Source: Didymodactylos carnosus (Eukaryota > Rotifera > Eurotatoria > Philodinida > Philodinidae). Taken from it: a DNA stretch of 25,968 nucleotides. Position 1 is the stretch's first letter. Each line of letters starts with the position of its first letter. Where the stretch lies: positions 1 to 25,968 of the forward strand of contig CAJNOQ010002145.1 in assembly GCA_905250885.1 (NCBI GenBank). Direction: 5' to 3'. The notes beneath the pieces were generated by a model. That model was not told the DNA's origin and did not search any database. It worked only from the letters and a program-made list of their open reading frames with translations. Both the position numbers and the translations under genes were made by a program. Below are positions 19,959 to 25,968 of the stretch, piece after piece.

Positions 19959-20924
19959 TAGAAATGACTGCGATTATGCTGCGGTTGAATAATGATGAAC
20001 CAATTTCTTATACTTATCCCTTATACCATATGGTATGAAGAGTGAGGGTTGGTGATCAATTAAATAATCCAAGTAAAACTCGGTTTGGCCTAGCAATAGT
20101 CTTAGAGATTTAGCACTTTTTCATAAACGCGCTGGTTTTCTTATGAGATAATTAATCGTCACATGACACTTCGCAGTGTTTACGGACTATAGACTACTCT
20201 GTTTGACACAGCGCAAGTGTATACAGTGTATACTAAGGTAAGTAATCGACCAGACAACTGTATCCTGTTCTATACATAGTATCTATACCGTGTAACTCAG
20301 TTGATCGTACAACCGCTCTGATTGAAATGCTTTTTAAAGTGATCAGTTCTGTTTTTTCTGTTAACAAAAACTTCAGTGTGTAGTACTACACGAAATAATT
20401 TTCGTAACCCATTTTTACATCATTTATCGGATTTGCCTTAATGAAATTCAGATTTCTTCGAAAATTATCTTTTATTACTGTCTATTTACTAATGCGTTTT
20501 GTCCTGTCGATTTTCTAAACCTTTCGAATGATACCTACAAATTCATTTATCACGTCATCGTTTTCCTTTCATTTCCTCTTGGCTCTACTCAGTTGCTACT
20601 TCTCCTAATTTCTTATGTTAAGAAGAAACTGGAGTCACCGACCTTTGTCTTCAATAAATGAATGTTTTATAGGTGGCCTGTGATTCAGCCGTCCATGTGA
20701 AATTCAGTAGGTTTGTCGTGTTCCAGCAAAAAAAGTTCTTTCTAGTGCTATTTAAGCCGACTGATGCGGGAACCTCCCCAAATGTTCTCTCGTTTTTTTA
20801 ACGAAATGTAGTAGGTTATAGGTAATCGACCATGCTGGTTTCGAATATGATATTCATTTGGGCTCATAGGCCTTTCATAGTTGGTCACTTCAAAAAAAAC
20901 CAAAACTTTTTCTAAATAATTGTA
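19959..20924. other. Intergenic stretch, no gene seen
   Basis: No exon structure recognised. Small features only: a near-direct duplication AGTGTATAC/AGTGTATAC around 20216-20233 and a perfect 14-bp palindrome GTGTAGTACTACAC at 20378-20391. Neither has an assignable role. Confidence 0.4.
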
Positions 20925-21128
20925 GCCCGCAAAATTCTGATCAAAATGAGATATCTCCCAGGTCTACACGACCTTTCTTTGCAAAGGTATAGAGTTTACC
21001 AGAAAAGTCCCAAATGTTCATTGTCGCCTCAGCGCTACAGAAAGAAAAAGGAAAAATGAATTTAGGGATTTCTTGTAAATTTTATAACTTTGCAAAGAAA
21101 GGTCATTTTGATCAAAATTTCGCATTTG
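20925..21128. repeat. Small fold-back repeat
   Basis: Left arm about 20925-21012 and right arm about 21063-21128 are inverted copies sharing TGATCAAAATGA, GACCTTTCTTTGCAAAG and TTTACnAGAAA. The left arm has an extra 15-20 bp between the first two blocks. The loop is about 50 bp. No coding content and no visible target duplication; a decayed MITE is the likeliest reading. Confidence 0.5.
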
Positions 21129-22259
21129 GAACCGCAGAAGATTGGGAGAAAAACTAGTAGACAGTGCTTATACTGAATATGGCACATCCGAAATTATTTT
21201 TCTAATATCACTTTTAATTATCGCGTAATCGTTTCTGAGAAAATGGTGTTTGATATTTAGGACTTTTCTAATACAAAATAATTAGTACGTGACGTACAAA
21301 GCAATTAATATGTGACATAAAGAGAACTCTATCGTTTCTCCTATCAGATAATTAATCTTCAAGTGATATCCTTCTAAATATATACTATAGTGCTTATAGA
21401 TATGATGAAAGCTACTGCAGAATGTATGATAGGATAATAAATCAGCTGATACGATAATGTGAATAATATGCTGCAGAAGATAAATGTAGGTGAATAAAAT
21501 TCCAAACATATTTTTGTTGCCAAAGGAGAAAATACTATTCAAATATATAAATAAATAATATTCTTTCATTGAGAGATTTCCGGTTGAAATTAAATATCTA
21601 CGTAACTTATGTCACAGCTGGAAGCTAGCCGGTTCCAGAAATGTTTCAATCGGCTGCCAATCTTCGCAGTGCGCCGATGGCAGCTAGTTTATTTCTCGAG
21701 TTAGTTGCTCATTTCTAGTTATTTCTGGTTGTACAGATTTGAAAAAAAGATCATTCAATCTTGAACAAAGACGTAATCTTTAATTAATAAGGCTCTTTTT
21801 CTGTATATGTGATTCATAATTTATGTGCAGAAGAAATGGTGATTCGTTTTTCTTATCACATAGCTTTTTCAAGCCATTAATGTATGTAAGTTCTACACTA
21901 CACTAGTTACAGATATTTTTGTACATCTTCAACATTGATTCAATTGTACAACTTTGTACAATATCATAGGATTTAACAATAATTAAAATTTTCAAAAATA
22001 ATAAAATTTGGGAAATTGATAGGATGAATAGCCAACCAAAATTGGAACAGCTGCAGGAAACTGATAAAATTCGATGAATTCAGACAGATTTTTGATCTAG
22101 TTGGTTTTGTAAGAACAAGAACTTGGCAAAAAATTTTAGTTCAGTTCTGATCAGTACATACATGATCAGCTGCATTTATAGTGCACATAACCTTCACATG
22201 TTATCATACAGTGTCCTGTTGTTTGGCATCATAGATCTTTTCAGATCATAACTCAAGTA
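21129..22259. other. Intergenic stretch upstream of the CIAPIN1 copy
   Basis: No convincing exon on either strand. Contains short hairpins: GCTGCCA...TGGCAGC around 21653-21685 in a locally GC-richer patch, and ATTGTACA-ACTT-TGTACAAT around 21944-21962. The promoter of the CIAPIN1 copy should lie near its right end but shows no clear motif. Confidence 0.4.
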
Positions 22260-23347
22260 ATGAATGAAATTTTTGACAATGCAAAAACAATTCTTATTGT
22301 ATGGTTTGAGTCCGCTAAACCAGAAAGTTTATTACCATTCAAACAAACGATACAGTTAAAAGCGAAAGAAGCGAATATTTCATTCGAAAATGCTCATATG
22401 CTCAATGAGTGTAAATGACAGCGAATAAATCTTAATTCTCTGCTCAAACTGTGCTTTTGTCCTTTCTAGCCAAATGACAATCATCGTCATCTGACATTGT
22501 CATTTATGGTTTAACCAATGAAAAAGATTTATGGCCGTCCATTGAACTTTTAAATGATTTATTTCGTGTATTAAAACCGAATGGTTATATAATAACACAC
22601 ATATCACAAGATAAACAATCGAGCGCACTTGATCGTTTTAAAATGTGTGGCTTTGTTAATTGTAGTATACTCAATAATAATGGTGCATTCTTAATGCAAC
22701 AAAACGACAATAGTATGAACCGAATCGATTTATTATGGTTGTCAAAAACCATCGTTTGATGTTGGATACTCTGTACCATTGAAAAACAACACTAAACAAC
22801 AACTATCTTCATCAAAACCGAATAATGTGTGGAAAATAAGTGCAGATGGAGATTATAATGATGATGATTTAATTGATACAGACGCGCTATTAGACGAAGA
22901 AGATAGAAAAAAGCCAGACACTAAAAGTATGGTCATTGTTATTTTTATGTGTATTTGTTGTTCAGAGAATGATTGCTATAATTAGCATTAGATGACCCCT
23001 GTATTTCAAGTTGAAAAGATCTATTCAAAACTAACATTTTGTAAATTTAGCTTATGATTGTGGCACAGCATCAAAAAGTATTCGTAAGGCTTGTAAAAAT
23101 TGTACATGTGGTTTGGCACAAGAACTTGAAAAAAATGAATATGATAGCGCAGCAAAAAATATGAAATCATCATGTGGAAGCTTAAGTTTTTCCGTATAGT
23201 AACTTAATTGACCTACACTTTGAGTTAGGTTTTTATTTTTAGTGTTACTTGGGTGATGCATTTCGTTGTGCTGGTTGTCCTTATCGCGGATTACCGCCAT
23301 TTAAACCTGGTGAAAGAATTAATATTCCAGCAATGTCCGATGTTTAA
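22260..23347 (+). pseudogene. CIAPIN1: CIAPIN1 (anamorsin) copy with three inactivating lesions
   Basis: Homologue of CIAPIN1/Dre2, the electron-transfer partner of NDOR1 in cytosolic iron-sulfur cluster assembly. Exons: 22260-22410, 22470-22926, 23051-23181, 23243-23347. Exons 1-2 encode the methyltransferase-like N-terminal domain (TILIVWFESAKPE; SSSSDIVIYGLTNEKDLW; VLKPNGYIITH). Exon 2 continues into the linker (NNVWKISADG, DLIDTDALLDEEDRKKPD). Exon 3 carries the first cysteine site ([16 protein letters not shown]). Exon 4 encodes [20 protein letters not shown], completing the twin CX2C site. Lesions: TGA at 22475-22477 in the only frame that continues the domain; a frame change at the A-run 22744-22748, two A short of the frame that reads KKPSFDVG; and exon 3's donor reads TTAAGT at 23182-23187 where GTAAGT is expected. 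A cryptic donor at 23194 would keep frame but add LSFS inside the CX2C site. Stop TAA 23345-23347; AATAAA at 23494-23499. Assembly error could explain one lesion, hardly three. Confidence 0.8.
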
Positions 23348-24804
23348 TACTCATTTGGTAAATAGATATGTTTATTATTTCTACTTTTATATACTATGTA
23401 CCGTTTGACTTCTTTTATGATATCATTTCTGAAAATTTATTACGTTCGTTATAAAAAAATGTCTAAAATTTTGTGTACTGATAAGAGAATGAAAATAAAT
23501 TGTTTTATTTATAGCACAGCCATGTTTTATTACATATTTGTCGAATCCTATTATCAATTGTGACAAGTCTTTTATTGCCGAATTGTTAAATAAATCAAGT
23601 TTAAACTGTGACCATTATCTTCTCGTGATAATTGACGTAAATACACAAGAAAAATTGTTAACTGATGTTAAAAGAGATTCCAAAAACGAACTGTTATAAG
23701 TTAAACCTGACGTTTATGGAAAAGGCAATGCACTCAGATATTAGGTCGAGTAAGTAGACATTGAGTCCTTTAAAAAGCACACACAATGATGGTTATAAAA
23801 AAATCACAAACGAAATTTGTGTAGATAAGCTAATTTTCTTTTTATTTCCATTGACTATTGAGTGCAATGAATGAATCAAACTATTAACAGTTTTAATCAA
23901 ATAATTGACTTAAACAGTTTACTTTTTCATGTTGTATAATTATAATTTTTTGTTGTGTGTTTCGAACTAAAGCCTGCTACTCATTCTATCTGTGCGCATT
24001 AATGAAGGTAAGTGTAAATATATGTCTGGAGGAGATATTAGTGGACGTCTATCCAGTCTTCACTACAGCAATATTAACAGTTTCTCATAGAATCTTTATG
24101 CTTTCGGTTCTGTTTTCAAACCGTGTGTTCTGTGTTATAAAAAATATGTAAATATTAAAGTGTATTTTTTACAATGTTTTCAAACGCGTTGAGTATCACT
24201 ACATAAACTAAAGAAAAGGAAACTATTCATGAGAAGTCCGAATCTATCTACATCAAAGATCGAATCGACTCGGATCTGTGCCAAATGAAATAGATTTTCG
24301 CCTTTTTCTGGGTCTGGTAAATGTTACGAGTTTACCCTGGAAAAAATACAACTTTTTGACATTTTCTTTGTTTTTTCTTATCCACTTCTTTTTCATAAAC
24401 TATAATTTTCGATGGGGTCAAAAAATCTTTCGTTCAGACCAAGCTCATGATTCGATTTGATCTCTGATATACATTCGCAATATATTCTTTTGCTCAAGTA
24501 TCGCGAGATACTTTGGCAACGCCAATAGTAGTCTCTAGTAGATCGAATAGATTAAAAAAAGATCTATAGTTATCAGTGAATATCTGTGCTGATAATGATG
24601 ATCAACCGTATGCGGTTGATGAGGATCTGAGAGGTAGAAATCTGGCTAAGGCTATCATTTACATTTCAACAATAAATACTACTACCGTTAGAGCAGACTC
24701 TGATTGAGAAATCTTATTGCTATTAAAATGTAAGTTCACTTTAAATTAATGTTCAATCATGCCACGCCAATACCATAATAAATGTGTTCTTCATTAAGTT
24801 TTAG
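23348..24804. other. Intergenic stretch, no gene seen
   Basis: Holds the 3' flank of the CIAPIN1 copy (AATAAA at 23494-23499) and otherwise AT-rich sequence. Open frames are short and T-rich. A perfect stem-loop ATCAACCG-TATG-CGGTTGAT lies at 24601-24620. Confidence 0.4.
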
Positions 24805-24887
24805 CTAAAGAAAAACAAATTCATGCAAACAATCTACCAGCTGTAAAAGCTATTTTGAGTGTTTTGACAACATCGACGAGAAAATAA
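24805..24887 (+). other. Isolated exon-like fragment
   Basis: After an acceptor-like TTAAGTTTTAG, one frame reads KEKQIHANNLPAVKAILS and reaches TAA at 24885-24887. It has coding-like composition, and a GTAAGT donor lies at about 24731, but the sequence before that donor has stops in the frames I tried. It may be the last exon of an undetected or decayed gene. No family recognised. Confidence 0.2.
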
Positions 24888-25968
24888 ACCACAGCAACAA
24901 GAAATGTATGAATAATCTGTAATACTTCCTTGATAGGTAACAAATTCGATCCTGACGCGTCGTCATAACGCAAAATCTATTGCATTTATCAAACCCTCTT
25001 AATCGTGCTGAGGACGCAACACAATATATTTTGCGTCAAAATGTAACAGAATCCTTTTAGTGATTAAAGTTTTAATTATGTTTTTCTTTTTCTGGTCAAT
25101 TCTAATCTTCACCTCACTACTCTATTAGACACCGATATTGCATCTCATTACTAGTCCTGTGAAGCGCTACTCCCTATATGGATAGGAAGAACTATGAAAA
25201 ATTTTGAAGACAAGAAGCCGAGACACAACATGTCGATTGTCTACACAGCTGTTTTCAACTAATATACACTTTTTTGCCCTAGTTTTAGGTCTAATTGACT
25301 CTGACTTTTAGAGTCTATTTTTTTCTTCTATTATATGTAGTCGATAAACAATCGACGTTCAGTCTAACACAGTTTTCGATAGATACATTGAGATAAATCA
25401 TGCAATATATAATTTTGTAGCAGCTAAAAATGATACAAAAAAGACATTTCAGACACACAGTATATGTCATTCAAAGCCCAGAGTTACATTTGGATATATT
25501 TTCTCGTACGTCTGATATAAAGAACCTTCGATATTAAAGAGCGAATTTAGTAGCAGCGATACTAAAATAACTATAAAACGATGAATTATCGCTCCTAGAT
25601 GATGTAATTATTCCTGTTAAATGTCACAGGATTAGAAGAACATTTATTCGTACTGGTATAATGTTTAGCGATTTTGATGTTAAACACAAAAAACTGCCGG
25701 AAATTGTAACGTGTCGTAATACAATATTCAGTTTTAACAATGCCTAATAGTATCATTGCCTGAAATAAGTTAAAATTCTATTAAAACAGTCCTTTATTGA
25801 GTTGTAGTGTAGCAGCATCTGAAAGGAGGGGATTTCTATCGGAAAACGGCCCCCGCTGTTTTTAATTAATTTGTACCGGTGGTAATAGCTGATCATATTC
25901 ACATATATTTCAACATGTTACTTATGGTTCCTGCTTTCTTGTAGCCTGAGAAAAAAATCATGTAACCT
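24888..25968. other. Non-coding right edge of the window
   Basis: No exon recognised on either strand. A small inverted repeat pairs ACGCAAAATCTATTGCAT (24973-24994 region) with ACACAATATATTTTGCGT (25020-25037). Confidence 0.4.

Overview
The window looks like nuclear DNA from an invertebrate animal. It is AT-rich. Its recognisable genes are split by many short GT-AG introns (commonly 56-91 nt), there are no operons or ribosome binding sites, and the gene content is metazoan: Tousled-like kinase, a speriolin/SPATC1-family protein, CIAPIN1/anamorsin, and a small secreted WAP-like plus sushi protein. A rotifer, possibly a bdelloid, is my best guess from intron size, base composition and gene style. 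That is inference; I could not run a search.

Layout. At 632-1855 (minus) is a three-exon gene for a 159-residue secreted protein with an eight-cysteine WAP-like module and one sushi domain. At 3407-4544 is a truncated MULE-type DNA transposon with inverted arms around a C-terminal transposase fragment. From 4545 to 7280 there is AT-rich sequence with no credible gene. At 7324-8330 lie decayed remains of a kelch-repeat protein gene and an adjacent coiled-coil-like segment. At 8355-9208 is a fold-back element built from small palindromes. At 9618-12351 (minus) is a four-exon speriolin-family gene of 396 residues; its first intron carries another fold-back element (11223-11960) and its second intron is of the GC-AG class. 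A 783-bp divergent promoter region with a CCAAT box separates it from the Tousled-like kinase gene at 13135-17364 (plus), which has 17 exons, an intact frame and 780 residues.

Downstream of the kinase is a long 3' untranslated region with a CA microsatellite. It meets, tail to tail, a possible small cysteine-rich gene (18356-18708, minus). At 19060-19958 is a TA-flanked MITE with about 190-bp inverted arms, and at 20925-21128 a smaller fold-back. At 22260-23347 (plus) is a CIAPIN1 (anamorsin) copy in four exons with three separate lesions: an in-frame stop, a frameshift and a lost 5' splice site. It reads as a recent pseudogene. The rest, to 25968, holds short palindromes and one exon-like fragment but no gene I can defend.

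The genes do not form a pathway. The two striking aspects are the density of inverted-repeat elements (five in 26 kb, one inside an intron) and the contrast between an intact kinase gene and a freshly broken iron-sulfur assembly gene about 5 kb away. In a bdelloid, where genes usually occur as diverged duplicate pairs, loss of one copy would be expected to be tolerable.
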